Assembly: GCF_039535115.1 (NCBI RefSeq)
Contig: NZ_BAAAWO010000001.1
Span: 3,844,001-3,908,000, forward strand
Length of the DNA stretch: 64,000 nucleotides
Source: Paeniglutamicibacter sulfureus
GTDB taxonomy: Bacteria > Actinomycetota > Actinomycetes > Actinomycetales > Micrococcaceae
Direction of reading: 5' to 3'
Below, one piece after another: positions 49,325 through 58,825 of the stretch. Within the stretch, counting starts at the first letter, position 1, and each line of letters begins with the position of its first letter. The notes below the pieces were generated by a model that saw nothing but the letters and a program-made list of their open reading frames with translations, made no database searches and had not been told where the DNA came from. A program made the position numbers and the translations under genes.

Positions 49325-51863
49325 CCCCGTGCTGAAACTAGCCCTGGCAAACCTCAAGACGTATTCACGGCGCTTCATCGCCGTGACCCTGGCGGTCATG
49401 ATCGGCACCGCCTTCCTGGCAGCGACGCTCATGGTCAACGCGTCCGCCACCGAATCCCTGAAAGCCAGCATCGGCTCCTCCTACGCCAATGCAGACCTCG
49501 TTGTCACCGGCGACTACATGGCCGACATGGACGCGGACGACAGCGAAAGGCCCGAAACCTACAGCCTCGACGCCAAGACGCTGAAGGCCATCGAGGACAT
49601 TGACGGCGTGGCCGCCGTCCACGGCGTCACCAACTCCGGGGTGAGCGTCAACGCCGGGGGCAGGGACTACTACGCCTCGGCAAACACCGCCGCCACCAAC
49701 ACGAAGCTGAACACCACGACGCTCGCGTCGGGGTCCCTGCCCACCGGCGGAGACCAAGTGGCCGTCGATGCCACGTACGCCGGTGAATACAACATTTCCG
49801 TCGGAGATGTCCTGGAAGTCGGTTCGACCACCGCGGAGGGCAAGGAAGTCAGCCGCCAGGTCAAGGTCTCGGGCATCACCGCTGCCTCCAACGACCCGAT
49901 CACCGGCGCGGCCATGAACCTGACAGTCGGCCAGTCCCTGCTTGAAGCCCTCTCGGGGCCCGGGGATGCCAGCTACGGCAGCATCACCCTCGCGGCCAAG
50001 GACGGAGTTGACCTGCAGGGGCTCAAGGCCCCGCTGGCCACCGCCCTGGAGGCAACCGGCCTGAAATACTTCCACATCAACACCCCGGATGAGCAAATTG
50101 TTGCGGACGTTGCCGCGTTCTCCGGCGGCAGCGACCAACTCACGATCGTGCTGCTGGTCTTCGCCCTGATCGCGCTGGTGGTCACCGGGCTGGTGGTCAT
50201 GAACACCTTCGCCGTGCTCATCGCCCAGCGCACCCGCGAACTGGCCCTCATGCGCACCTTGGGTGCATTGCGCGCCCAGATCCGCTCCTCGGTCCTCATC
50301 GAGGCGCTGCTGATCGGGCTCTTGGCCTCGGCCGCCGGCGTGCTACTGGCCACCGGCATCATGGCGGGCCTGATCGCGATCCTGGGTGCGACCGTTCCCG
50401 AGATGTCCTTTGCCATCCTGGCGGTACCGGCACAGGCCATCATCGTGCCGATCCTGGCCGGAACGCTGATCACCCTGGTTGCCGCCTGGGTTCCGGCCGG
50501 CAAGGCCATGTCAGTCTCCCCGCTGGCTGCCCTGCGCCCGGCCGACGACGCGGCGGTGGGCAACAAGGCCGGCAAGGTGCGCATCGTCTTCGGGCTCCTG
50601 CTGCTCCTTGCCGGCGCCGCCGCCCTGGCCTTCGGCGCGATCCAAGGGAACATCCTCATCGCCTTTGGCGGCGGGATGCTCTCCTTCCCCGGCGTCCTGA
50701 TGCTCGGCTCGCTCTTCTTGCCCAAGACCGTCTCGGCCATCGGCAAGCTGACCTCCGGGTCCAGCGTTCCGGGCAAGCTCGCCAGCCTCAACGCCGTCCG
50801 CAACCCCGGACGCACCACCGCCACCGCCACAGCGCTGCTGATCGGCGTCACCTTGGTCTCGATGATGATGGTCGGCGCGCAGACGGCCAAGACCTCCCTG
50901 GGCGATGCCTTGGGCAGTGAATACCTGGTGGACGTCGAGGTCAACGACTACTCCGGCACCACCTATCCCGCTGACTCCCTGTCCAAGGTCGGGGCCATGG
51001 ACGGCGTCGAGGGCCTGGCCGAACTCACCTTCGTCGGCAACTCCAAGAGCGGCCAGGAAATCTTCGCCACCGATCCCGATAACCTCAAGTCCGTGCTCAA
51101 CAGCGGCAAGCAGGTCCCGGCTGCCGGCCAGGTCCTGGTCTCCTCCAACAACGAGGGCAAGACCATGGAGGCCACCGGTGCCGGTGGCAAGAGCGGCACG
51201 CTGGACATGCTGATCACCGAAAGCAACGCGCTGCAGCCGGTCATCGGCTGGGACACCGCCACGTCAATGCTGGGCGTAACCAAGGAATCCGTGGCGAAGG
51301 ACCAAAACGCCCGCACGGTGCTGTGGCTGAAGGTCGATGACCAGCTCGACGCAGCAGCGGTGCGGTCGCTGCAGACCGACATGGCCGATGAACTGAACGT
51401 CGATGAATTCGCCGTGGGCGGCGGGGTCATGGAGAAGCAGATGTTCAACACCGTCATCGACATGCTGCTGATGATCGTCTCGGGCCTGCTGGCCGTCGCG
51501 GTGCTGATCGCGCTGATCGGCGTCGCCAACACGTTGAGCCTCTCGGTGCTGGAACGGACCCGGGAGAACTCGCTGCTCCGTGCCCTAGGCCTGACCCGGG
51601 GACAGCTCAAGGCCATGCTGGCCACCGAGGCGGTGCTGATCGGCGGGGTCGCCGCCCTGCTGGGCGTGCTGCTCGGATCTGCCTACGGGCTGCTCGGCGC
51701 CCAGTCGGTCATGGGTGCCTTCGGCGCCATGAGCGTGTCGATCCCGTGGTTCCAGCTAGTCGCGGTCATCGCCGTGTCCGTCGTTGCCGCGCTGGCCGCC
51801 TCGATCGTCCCGGCCCGCCGGGCCGCGAAGCTGGCCCCGGTGCAGGGGCTCGCCAGCGAATAG
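49317..51863 (+). CDS. FtsX/MacB-type ABC permease, duplicated
   Basis: 848-residue permease with the layout of tandem FtsX modules: one helix at 17-37, a large extracellular domain (about 40-255), three helices (265-400), a bridging segment, another helix near 500, a second extracellular domain (525-700) and three final helices (715-840). FAVLIAQRTRELALMRTLGALRAQIRSS and LSVLERTRENSLLRALGLTRGQLKAM are the paired coupling loops. GTG at 49317 overlaps the ATPase; a second GTG four codons later is possible. Substrate unknown. Confidence 0.92.
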   Translation: MHDPVLKLALANLKTYSRRFIAVTLAVMIGTAFLAATLMVNASATESLKASIGSSYANADLVVTGDYMADMDADDSERPETYSLDAKTLKAIEDIDGVAAVHGVTNSGVSVNAGGRDYYASANTAATNTKLNTTTLASGSLPTGGDQVAVDATYAGEYNISVGDVLEVGSTTAEGKEVSRQVKVSGITAASNDPITGAAMNLTVGQSLLEALSGPGDASYGSITLAAKDGVDLQGLKAPLATALEATGLKYFHINTPDEQIVADVAAFSGGSDQLTIVLLVFALIALVVTGLVVMNTFAVLIAQRTRELALMRTLGALRAQIRSSVLIEALLIGLLASAAGVLLATGIMAGLIAILGATVPEMSFAILAVPAQAIIVPILAGTLITLVAAWVPAGKAMSVSPLAALRPADDAAVGNKAGKVRIVFGLLLLLAGAAALAFGAIQGNILIAFGGGMLSFPGVLMLGSLFLPKTVSAIGKLTSGSSVPGKLASLNAVRNPGRTTATATALLIGVTLVSMMMVGAQTAKTSLGDALGSEYLVDVEVNDYSGTTYPADSLSKVGAMDGVEGLAELTFVGNSKSGQEIFATDPDNLKSVLNSGKQVPAAGQVLVSSNNEGKTMEATGAGGKSGTLDMLITESNALQPVIGWDTATSMLGVTKESVAKDQNARTVLWLKVDDQLDAAAVRSLQTDMADELNVDEFAVGGGVMEKQMFNTVIDMLLMIVSGLLAVAVLIALIGVANTLSLSVLERTRENSLLRALGLTRGQLKAMLATEAVLIGGVAALLGVLLGSAYGLLGAQSVMGAFGAMSVSIPWFQLVAVIAVSVVAALAASIVPARRAAKLAPVQGLASE

Positions 51864-51876
51864 CGCCCGGCCGAAT

Positions 51877-52458
51877 CTAGCCCAGGGGGTCCTGCTCGAG
51901 ATCGAGCAGGACCTTCTTGGCGTCCAGCCCGCCCAGGTATCCGCCCAGAGACCCGTCGCTGCGCAGCACGCGGTGGCAGGGGACCACGATCGGCAGCGGG
52001 TTGGTGGCGCACGCGGTTCCCACCGCACGCACCGCAGCCGGACGCCCTGTCAGCGCGGCCATTTCCTTGTAGCTCATGGTGTGGCCGTAAGCGATCGAGG
52101 GCAGCGCCAGCTGGACCTGAAGCCGGTAGCCGCTGGAAAGCCGGTGGTCCAGGGACAGCTCGAAGCCCGTCCGCGCATGTGCGAAGTACTCATCGAGCTG
52201 GGCCGCCGCAGCATCCAGCGGGGCGGCGCGGTGCAGCACGCGCACCCCGATCTTCTGCGCCAGGGTTCCGAGCACCGCATCGAAGTCCTGGGCGGCGAAG
52301 GCGACGCGCACGACCCCACGCTCCGTGGCGGCAAGCATCAGCTGCCCCACCGGGGAATCCACCAGCCGGTAGGATACGTCGATCAACCCCTCGGCCGCGG
52401 CCCGCTCGGCCAGTTGCTGCCGCAGGACATCCATCTCGTGCATGGCAAGTTCGCTCAT
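51877..52458 (-). CDS. ogt: Methylated-DNA--protein-cysteine methyltransferase
   Basis: 193-residue suicide repair protein that takes the methyl group from O6-methylguanine. The acceptor is Cys161 in IVVPCHRVL, after the helix-turn-helix MSYKEMAALTGRPAAVRAVGTACATNPLP. An N-terminal extension (about 1-28) precedes the usual domain. The start codon overlaps the sigma factor stop by ATGA. Its far end contains a perfect hairpin (51888-51913). Confidence 0.93.
   Translation of the reverse strand: MSELAMHEMDVLRQQLAERAAAEGLIDVSYRLVDSPVGQLMLAATERGVVRVAFAAQDFDAVLGTLAQKIGVRVLHRAAPLDAAAAQLDEYFAHARTGFELSLDHRLSSGYRLQVQLALPSIAYGHTMSYKEMAALTGRPAAVRAVGTACATNPLPIVVPCHRVLRSDGSLGGYLGGLDAKKVLLDLEQDPLG
51888..51913. 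terminator. Perfect hairpin within the 3' end of ogt
   Basis: GGTCCTGCTC-GAGATC-GAGCAGGACC is a perfect 10-bp stem with a 6-base loop. It lies 25 bases after the converging ABC permease stop and inside the last codons of ogt. It probably ends the ABC transcript, and its position in coding sequence limits it to that job. Confidence 0.5.
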
Positions 52459-52940
52459 GATTCTTCCTCCGCTTCGATAAGTTCCTTGCGCAGGGCCCTG
52501 ATCCCGTCGGACGCGGCCCGGCGCAGGGAAGCTGCGCTGCCGCCCAGGTACGCCGGGATATCCGCGTAGGGGAACCCGAGCAGGTAGTGGTAGCCGATCA
52601 CCTTGCGTTGCAGTTCGCTGAGCGAGCCCAGGGATTCGAGCAGCTCCAGCTGTCCCAGACCTTTGGGTAGCGCCGCGGTTTCCGGGAGCTGCCCGGTGGG
52701 CACGGGATGGTTGGCCCGCAGGATGTCGATGGCCTTGTGCCGGGCAATGGTGATGAGCCACGCCTCGAGGTTGGCGCCCTTGGCCAGGCCCGGATAGGCG
52801 CGCAAGGCCGCCAGAAACGTTTCGCTCCAGGCATCCTGCGCGTCCGCTCCCGGGCCCAGCAGTGCGGTGCACATGCGCAGCACCGTGGTGCCGTGCATGT
52901 GCACCACCAGCTCGAAGGCGGGGTTCGTTGTCATCTCCAT
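52455..52940 (-). CDS. ECF-like RNA polymerase sigma factor
   Basis: 161 residues. Region 2 spans about 10-70 (AQDAWSETFLAALRAYP and LEAWLITIARHKAIDILR), and region 4 spans about 100-155 (LSELQRKVIGYHYLLGFPYADIPAYLGGSAASLRRA). It directs RNA polymerase to a small gene set. No anti-sigma gene is present. It is co-translated with ogt and lies 37 bases after jetC on the same strand, so it may respond to DNA damage or ride on the jet transcript. ATG at 52940 or, two codons later, 52934. Confidence 0.88.
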   Translation of the reverse strand: MEMTTNPAFELVVHMHGTTVLRMCTALLGPGADAQDAWSETFLAALRAYPGLAKGANLEAWLITIARHKAIDILRANHPVPTGQLPETAALPKGLGQLELLESLGSLSELQRKVIGYHYLLGFPYADIPAYLGGSAASLRRAASDGIRALRKELIEAEEES

Positions 52941-52977
52941 ACCCTGTAAACGCGCCGGCGGACCATTTTGTGAGGTG

Positions 52978-55900
52978 CTATCGCAAAATGATGCTCGTGG
53001 CCACGGCCGGGGAGCGGCCCGAGGCCACGAAGCCGGAGACATTGGATTCGGGGTGCTTGATGATGTCGCACACCGAACCCAGGTGCCGGGACAGGTCGAT
53101 CTTGTCCTCCGGGGCCGCGAGCAGCAGCTGGAAGCCGAATTCCTGCAGCGCATTGATGCCGGCTGCCGCATATTCGGAGTTCGCCTGGATGAAGGCCTCA
53201 TCGATCATCACGGTGCCATAGGCGGTGAACCCGGCCGTGGCGAAGCCCAGCTGGTAGGCCAGTGCGGCTCCCATGATGAACGAGGTGAAGCGCTGGCCCT
53301 CGCCGCCCGAAAGCGTGCCGGGCTCCAGGCCGGTCTCGACCTCGCCGTTGGGCTTGTGCTCATTGCAGCTGATGGTCACGTGTTGGCGCACGTCCAGCAC
53401 GGTGTCGCGCCAGGCCGCACGCGCGGAATCATCCAGGGCATCCACCAGGGCCTCGAGCGCCTTGTAGCTCTCGCTGAGTGTCCCCGCCCCGCGCGAGGAA
53501 TACGCACCGGCCAAGGCGTCCTTCAAGGCCTGGCGGAACGCGCGGGCCTCGTCCGGAATCGTCGTGGCGACCTCGAGGGCCAGCTTGGAGCCGTGCTCGA
53601 AGGTGACATCCGCGAGGATCTGGTTCAGCGGGGAGATTCGTTCGGCAATTGACCGGCGTTCCTCTTCCAGCAGCTGCAACAAATCAGAGAAGCGCTCGTA
53701 GGAGCGGTTGGAGAAGTACTCACGGAACTCCTCCTCGTGCTGCGGCAACCCCTGCTCGATGATGCCCTGGTGCAGGGCGACATAATGCTCGGCGGCCTCC
53801 ACCGAGGTGCCGAAGGAGACTGCGGCGGAATTGCCGAATTCGCGGGCAAAGGCCCGGAAGGTGTCCTTCAGCGAGGCTTCCAGCGTGTACGCCTCGCGCT
53901 TGAGCTCGGCCCCGGATTCGGACAGCGACAGGGCCAGTGCGTTCAGCGCGGCCTCCAGCTCGGCGGTGCCCACCGGGGAGCCCTCGTCCAGCCGGCCGAC
54001 CAGCGGCGCCAGCTGTTCGCTGGCGGCAAGCTTCGCCGCTGCCCAGTCCTCGGTAGCCGTGTCGCGCACGCCCGCGGCGCGCAGCGCGGTTTGCGCTTTG
54101 TCCAGGGCGGCGGAGAGCGTCGTGGCTTCGGCGCGGGCCACTGCCAGGGTGCCGACGCATTCCTCGAGTTCGGCACGTGCCGCTTCCAGGGAGCGGCGCA
54201 CGTGGGAGAGGTCCCCGGATTGGGACAGCGCTTCGGCCATGCGCGCTTCGAGGTCCTGCAGGGTGTTCAGGGCGCCGGAGGCATCCAGCGAGGCGAAGCT
54301 GCGGTCATCGCTGGCAAGGGTGCCCAACAGCGCCAGCTTGGCCGCGAGCTGGTCCTTGGCGGCGGAACGGTCATCTGCCACCGCGGCGGCCTTGGTGGTC
54401 TCGGCCTCGAGCTTCGCCAGCTTGGTCTCCAACTCGGAGATCTTCTCGGCGTTGGTGAAGCCGAGCAGGTAGTCGGAGGCCGCCACGCCACGGGTGTCGC
54501 GCTCGAAGGTCCCCGCACCGGTCTTGATGGTTCCGGCCAGGGAGATGGCCTTCTCGTGCACGTGCAAGCCAGCGTCCGAATCGACGCAGGCCAGCGGGTA
54601 GTCGGCGGCGATCTTGGCATGCAGCCAGGTGCCGGCCGGCGAATGCTTGAAATCGAGCTTTCCCACCAGGTCCCCGGGGCCGGCGACGACATCGCGCGGG
54701 GTCTTGGAGATGTCCATCCAACGGATCCGGCCCAGTCCCGAGAGCGAATCAATGGCGCGGGTGACGGCCTTGATGTCTTCGCCGCGCACCAACAGGGTGG
54801 TGGCCAGGGAACGCAGGGCTTTTTCGGCCGCCGGCCGCCATTGGCCGTGGGCGGGGGACAGGTCGATCAGTTCCCCGGCAAAAGGAAGGTCCTCGATGTC
54901 CAGGTTGGTGGAGGCGGCAATGGCGCGGCGGGCGGCAATGGACCTGTCATCGATGTTGGAGCCGCGCTTGGCATAGGAATCGATCTGCAACCGGAGTTTC
55001 TTGGCACGGTCCTTCAAATTCATGACCGAAGCCATGGCCTCGTATTCCATGGTGCGCGCGTCCTTGGCAATCGAAGCCAGGTTCTCGGCGCTGACGGCAG
55101 CCTGCCGGCGCATGGCCTGCAGCCCGGAGGCGGTGAACGTGAATTTCAGGCCCACGGCCTCGAAGTTCTCCCGCAGGGTGCGCAGGACCGATTCACGGTC
55201 GGCCAGGTTCTTGCGGGCGGACTCGGCCTCGCGCTCCAGCAATGCCAGCCCGGCTCCGCCACCGGCCTCGTGCTGCTCGGCGAGCGACGCGACCTTGGCT
55301 TCAAGGGTGGCCTTGCGGATGCCACTTTCCTCGATCAGCGCCGCATTGGTCTCGACCGCGGCGCTGAGCATGGCGGTTTCGCCCCGCAACGCCCGGGTGG
55401 CCAACTGGGCACCGAAGGCCGGAAGCTGGGTGGATACCAGGGTGTTGAGTGTGGCGAGTTCGGCGCTCAGCTCATCGTGGCGCAGCTTCTGCTCGGGTAC
55501 CGAGGCCAGCGCGTCGCGTTGGGCGCGGGCCTCCTCCAGCTGGCGGTGGATGCCCCGCAGGTGTGAGAAGTCTTCGATGGCGCCGGTGGCGGCCTTCATG
55601 GTCGCGGGGATTTCCAGTACTTCGTAGCGGAAGAACTGGTTCACGCCCTTGTCCAGTCCCTTGCCGTTCTGCAGGGTACGCAGCAGGGAAAACGCTTTGT
55701 CGTTGTCGATGCCCAGGCGGCGACGGAACTTCTCGGCGAAGGCGCGGTGAACGTCGAAGGCCTCGAATCCGAGCAGCGACTTCTGCAGCGAGGAGGGGGT
55801 GAAGCGGCGTGCCCCGTGTTCCTCCAGGGCAGCGGTGTCCAACACCCGGTCGCCCATGACGTAGTGCTTTCCGACCTGGCCCTCCAACCCGTTGGCGGGT

Positions 55901-56301
55901 AGGTCGAAGATCGCGCCGATGCACACGTTCGAGCCCAGCCCGTCTTCGTACACCAGCGCCAGGGCGCTCCAGGTGGCGCCGGGGCGCTGGTACAGGGTGC
56001 CGGCCTCGGTCTTGAAGCGGCGCCCGCGCATGTAGGAGTAGGTGGTACGCCGGTCCTTGCGGGTGGAGGCCTCGTGCGCGGACTCGTTGAGCCGCGGGGC
56101 GGCATGGAAGATGTGCCCGATGCCGTCAAAGAGGGTCGACTTGCCCACGCCGGGGTGCCCGGTGAGCAAGGTCCCGGCGCGGTCCACATACAGGGTGTGC
56201 CGGCCGTGGAAGGTTCCCCAGTTGATGACCTGGATCTGGGTCAGCCGGTGCTGCCCGGGGTTCAGCGCGTCAGAGAGCGGAAGGGTCATTTCAATGCTCA
56301 T
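52978..56301 (-). CDS. jetC: JetC/MksB-like SMC ATPase of a Wadjet-type complex
   Basis: 1107-residue SMC-like ATPase. The N-terminal head has Walker A GHPGVGKST at 48-56 after the entry strand TQIQVINWGTFHGRHTLYVD. The middle (about 230-950) is helical with coiled-coil heptads and a hinge-like globular part near 470-640. The C-terminal head has the signature LSGGEGQRFTSF near 1000 and Walker B VMIDEAFIQAN near 1032. In Wadjet systems JetC extrudes DNA loops and JetD cuts circular plasmids. It overlaps jetB by 4 bases. Confidence 0.9.
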   Translation of the reverse strand: MSIEMTLPLSDALNPGQHRLTQIQVINWGTFHGRHTLYVDRAGTLLTGHPGVGKSTLFDGIGHIFHAAPRLNESAHEASTRKDRRTTYSYMRGRRFKTEAGTLYQRPGATWSALALVYEDGLGSNVCIGAIFDLPANGLEGQVGKHYVMGDRVLDTAALEEHGARRFTPSSLQKSLLGFEAFDVHRAFAEKFRRRLGIDNDKAFSLLRTLQNGKGLDKGVNQFFRYEVLEIPATMKAATGAIEDFSHLRGIHRQLEEARAQRDALASVPEQKLRHDELSAELATLNTLVSTQLPAFGAQLATRALRGETAMLSAAVETNAALIEESGIRKATLEAKVASLAEQHEAGGGAGLALLEREAESARKNLADRESVLRTLRENFEAVGLKFTFTASGLQAMRRQAAVSAENLASIAKDARTMEYEAMASVMNLKDRAKKLRLQIDSYAKRGSNIDDRSIAARRAIAASTNLDIEDLPFAGELIDLSPAHGQWRPAAEKALRSLATTLLVRGEDIKAVTRAIDSLSGLGRIRWMDISKTPRDVVAGPGDLVGKLDFKHSPAGTWLHAKIAADYPLACVDSDAGLHVHEKAISLAGTIKTGAGTFERDTRGVAASDYLLGFTNAEKISELETKLAKLEAETTKAAAVADDRSAAKDQLAAKLALLGTLASDDRSFASLDASGALNTLQDLEARMAEALSQSGDLSHVRRSLEAARAELEECVGTLAVARAEATTLSAALDKAQTALRAAGVRDTATEDWAAAKLAASEQLAPLVGRLDEGSPVGTAELEAALNALALSLSESGAELKREAYTLEASLKDTFRAFAREFGNSAAVSFGTSVEAAEHYVALHQGIIEQGLPQHEEEFREYFSNRSYERFSDLLQLLEEERRSIAERISPLNQILADVTFEHGSKLALEVATTIPDEARAFRQALKDALAGAYSSRGAGTLSESYKALEALVDALDDSARAAWRDTVLDVRQHVTISCNEHKPNGEVETGLEPGTLSGGEGQRFTSFIMGAALAYQLGFATAGFTAYGTVMIDEAFIQANSEYAAAGINALQEFGFQLLLAAPEDKIDLSRHLGSVCDIIKHPESNVSGFVASGRSPAVATSIILR

Positions 56302-56957
56302 AGCTCTTCTGTCTCCAACTCGAATTCTTCGGTGTCATCGGTGCCCACGCGTTCAATGGCCTTGATGTAGTCGGGGATTTCCTCGATCGCGGCAAAGGGC
56401 AAGGCCAGCGCCAGCGCCCCGGAGACCTTGTACTCGTCGCCCAGTTCGGTGGGCAGGATGAGCTTCAGGTTCAGCAGCCGGGTCAGGGCCGCATCGGTGT
56501 TTTCTTCCAGCTTCTTGTCGTCGGTGTCCCCGGGGGCACGGTGTTCCAACAGGATCTCCCGTGCGGCTTCCCGGGTGATGACCGCGTCAGTGCCCGAACC
56601 GGCATGGCGTTCAAGAAGCAGCCGCAGGCGCAATGCCAGCAGGGTCTCCTCGCGCTTCAGGGCACGGCGCGGGGCAATCGCGGTGGTGTGGGCCGCTTCC
56701 AGGTCCACGGGGCTCAGCAGCGCGATCTTGCGGTTGGCATCCACCTCGAGCACCAGGAAGATCTCGGCGACGTAGGCGGCGATGTCGGCCCGCCGGTCCA
56801 GCACCAGTTGCCAGAGCCGGGGTTCGGCAACGCCGTCGAGATAGGGGCCGCGCAACAGGCGCACCAGCAGCTGGCGCAGCGGCAGTTCGAACGAACCTGT
56901 GTCACCCTCGAAGAGGCGGCGTTCGTCGATCGCGCCGGTGGGAAGTGGGCTGCTCAT
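56298..56957 (-). CDS. jetB: JetB/MksE-like subunit (DUF4194)
   Basis: 219-residue kleisin-associated subunit. The pattern is LLRGPYLDGVAEPRLWQLVLDRRADIAAYVAEIFLVLEVD, then RREETLLALRLRLLLERHAG-type helices and LLNLKLILPT, typical of DUF4194 winged-helix proteins. It bridges JetA to the JetC heads. Overlaps of 4 bases at both ends place it in one operon with jetA and jetC. Confidence 0.88.
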   Translation of the reverse strand: MSSPLPTGAIDERRLFEGDTGSFELPLRQLLVRLLRGPYLDGVAEPRLWQLVLDRRADIAAYVAEIFLVLEVDANRKIALLSPVDLEAAHTTAIAPRRALKREETLLALRLRLLLERHAGSGTDAVITREAAREILLEHRAPGDTDDKKLEENTDAALTRLLNLKLILPTELGDEYKVSGALALALPFAAIEEIPDYIKAIERVGTDDTEEFELETEEL

Positions 56958-58411
56958 GCGGGATCCTTCGTGAAGCTCATGGCCGGCACCAACGCTGTGC
57001 GCGTGACGCCGTTGACCTGGGTGAAGCTGATTTCCTCGAGGGTGGACTCGTCGATGCGGTCCCCGCCGTTGCGGGCCGCCTCGATGAGGTACCTGATGGT
57101 GTTCAGGTGCCGGTGTTCATCGCCGAGGCTGTTGTAGGTTTCCCTCAGGCCCGCCGAACCACCGGAGGCGGCGCGGACAGCGGCGATCGCGTTCTTCAGC
57201 ACCGGGATGTCGGGACCCGGGGTGGAAGGGGTGCGCCGGATGTCGGCGACCGACAGGGGCGGCGGGGCTGCCAGCTTGGGCGGGGCGACATGTTCGTCGG
57301 GATCGTAGATGCCCAATGCCGCAATGGAGGTGAAGCGCGGGGCATACAGCCGGATGGGGGCCACCGGCGTGCGCGAGTGCAGGACACGCGAGGAGGAAAC
57401 GGCGACTTCCGCTGCCCGCACCGCCTCGCGCAAGATGGCCGCTTCCTTGAACTCGGCCGATTGCACATAGGCGTGCAGCGACTCCGAGAGCCTGCCGTAG
57501 GACTGGTGGACCTCGGAGGCCTGGCGACGCAATTCCCGCAGCAGGTTTGCCAGGGTGTGGCGCTCCTGGTTGTCCAGTGCGTCCACGAAGTCGCGCTCGA
57601 GGACCTCGTTGACCGCCTCGCGGAACCGGACCTGGGCCTCGGGGGAGTTCAGGAACTCCGTGAAGCCGCGGAAGGTCTCTCCTTGCGGAGTGCTGCGCAG
57701 CTGTTTGTCGCCCTCCAGCACCGCGCCAACGGCCACGCCCTTGGCGGAGGAGGACTCCATGATTTCCCCGCGCAGGGCGTGGAGCATCTCTTGGACCCCG
57801 TCGCGCATGCGCTTGAAGTCGGCGGGCAACCCCGAGGCCATGTCCAGCACCGAGCGGGTGGCGGCCAGCGCGCCTTCGCGCGGCAGCACCGCCGGGGAGG
57901 TTCCGTCGCGCAGGGAAGCGATCTTTTCCTGGCGCTGGGCGATCTCCGCCTCCAGCGCACGGATGCGCGCAGCGGGGTCCGGGTCGGTTTCGTGGGCCAG
58001 GGATTCGAGGGAGGTGAGCAGGGTGTTAAGCCGCGAGGAGTTCAGGTTGGTCCGGTCCCCGGAGAAATCGGACAGGAATTTCAGCACTCGGGCCGTTTGC
58101 GCTGTGGGTTCGTAGACGAAGTGCCCGTCGACCAGCGGTCGGGCCAGGAACTGGTTGCGCACCCAGGCATCGGCGTATTGGGCAGCCCCCATTGAGTCGT
58201 TGAAGCCCGGGTCCTCGGAGCGCACGACCTTGAGGAAGGATTCGAGGGAGGCATGGAAGACCTCCAGCCCCACGCGGGGTTTGGCGCTGGTGAACTCGGC
58301 GCGCAGGAAGGCCACGGCCCAGGGTGCGGTTGAGAGCAATTTCCAGGCGGCGGACGACCTGAATTGTTGCGTCTGACTCCACAGCGGGCTCGCCTGGTGG
58401 GTAGGTCGCAT
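56954..58411 (-). CDS. jetA: JetA/MksF-like kleisin (DUF3375)
   Basis: 485-residue kleisin-like subunit of the DUF3375 family: AAWKLLSTAPWAVAFLRAEFT near the start, repeated helical segments with FHASLESFLKVV and ADAWVRNQFLARPLVDG, and a central coiled coil (about 170-215). It is first in the operon, with AAAGGA a few bases before the ATG at 58411. JetA, JetB and JetC match the three structural subunits of Wadjet/MksFEB complexes. The nuclease/toprim subunit JetD (DUF3322/DUF2220) is not found on either side. Confidence 0.87.
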   Translation of the reverse strand: MRPTHQASPLWSQTQQFRSSAAWKLLSTAPWAVAFLRAEFTSAKPRVGLEVFHASLESFLKVVRSEDPGFNDSMGAAQYADAWVRNQFLARPLVDGHFVYEPTAQTARVLKFLSDFSGDRTNLNSSRLNTLLTSLESLAHETDPDPAARIRALEAEIAQRQEKIASLRDGTSPAVLPREGALAATRSVLDMASGLPADFKRMRDGVQEMLHALRGEIMESSSAKGVAVGAVLEGDKQLRSTPQGETFRGFTEFLNSPEAQVRFREAVNEVLERDFVDALDNQERHTLANLLRELRRQASEVHQSYGRLSESLHAYVQSAEFKEAAILREAVRAAEVAVSSSRVLHSRTPVAPIRLYAPRFTSIAALGIYDPDEHVAPPKLAAPPPLSVADIRRTPSTPGPDIPVLKNAIAAVRAASGGSAGLRETYNSLGDEHRHLNTIRYLIEAARNGGDRIDESTLEEISFTQVNGVTRTALVPAMSFTKDPA

Positions 58412-58569
58412 CACGGTCCTTTTGCTGGGGATTGACCAAACAATCCTAGTCCATCGAAGCGGCGGTTTAAGGTTCGGGACCAACCGGGTATGGTCGGTTG
58501 AACCACACCGGTGACGGGGCCGGTGGATGGTTTTTCCTTCATGCCTGGGCTATTTGCGAGGGAAAAGTG

Positions 58570-58815
58570 ATGAAACCGCGTCGTCGGTCGGCAACGACGC
58601 TCGCACTGCCGGCAGCCTCGGGACCGGTCTTTTCCTGGTGCGTCATGGTTCTCCCCAGTCAGGAACAGGAAGGCCCGACCGAGACGGATCGCATCGAACG
58701 GGCGACCAAGCTGGCGGCGGGCTACGACTATGCGGCTGCGACCACGGCCCTGGCCGGAATCGAAGGTGCCCAGGCGCAGAAGGTCATCGACCCCAGGCGA
58801 CCCAAGTCGGAGTAG
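58570..58815 (+). pseudogene. Short ORF, possible N-terminal remnant of an exported deacetylase-like protein
   Basis: 81 residues beginning with a basic tail (KPRRRS) and a hydrophobic stretch (ATTLALPAASGPVFSWCVMV) that looks like a signal peptide with a Cys. ERATKLAAGYDYAAATTALAGIEG then resembles the helical segment found in the N-terminal part of some actinobacterial polysaccharide-deacetylase-like proteins, after which the frame ends. It may be a truncated relic or a small lipoprotein. GAGGGAAAAG precedes the ATG. The family link is from memory and weak. Confidence 0.35.
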
Positions 58816-58825
58816 TCGGTCTTGC

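Noticed and set aside
53737..55566. 609-residue forward frame opposite jetC
   Set aside because: Gly/Gln-rich antisense shadow; jetC has both ATPase head motifs in the reverse frame.
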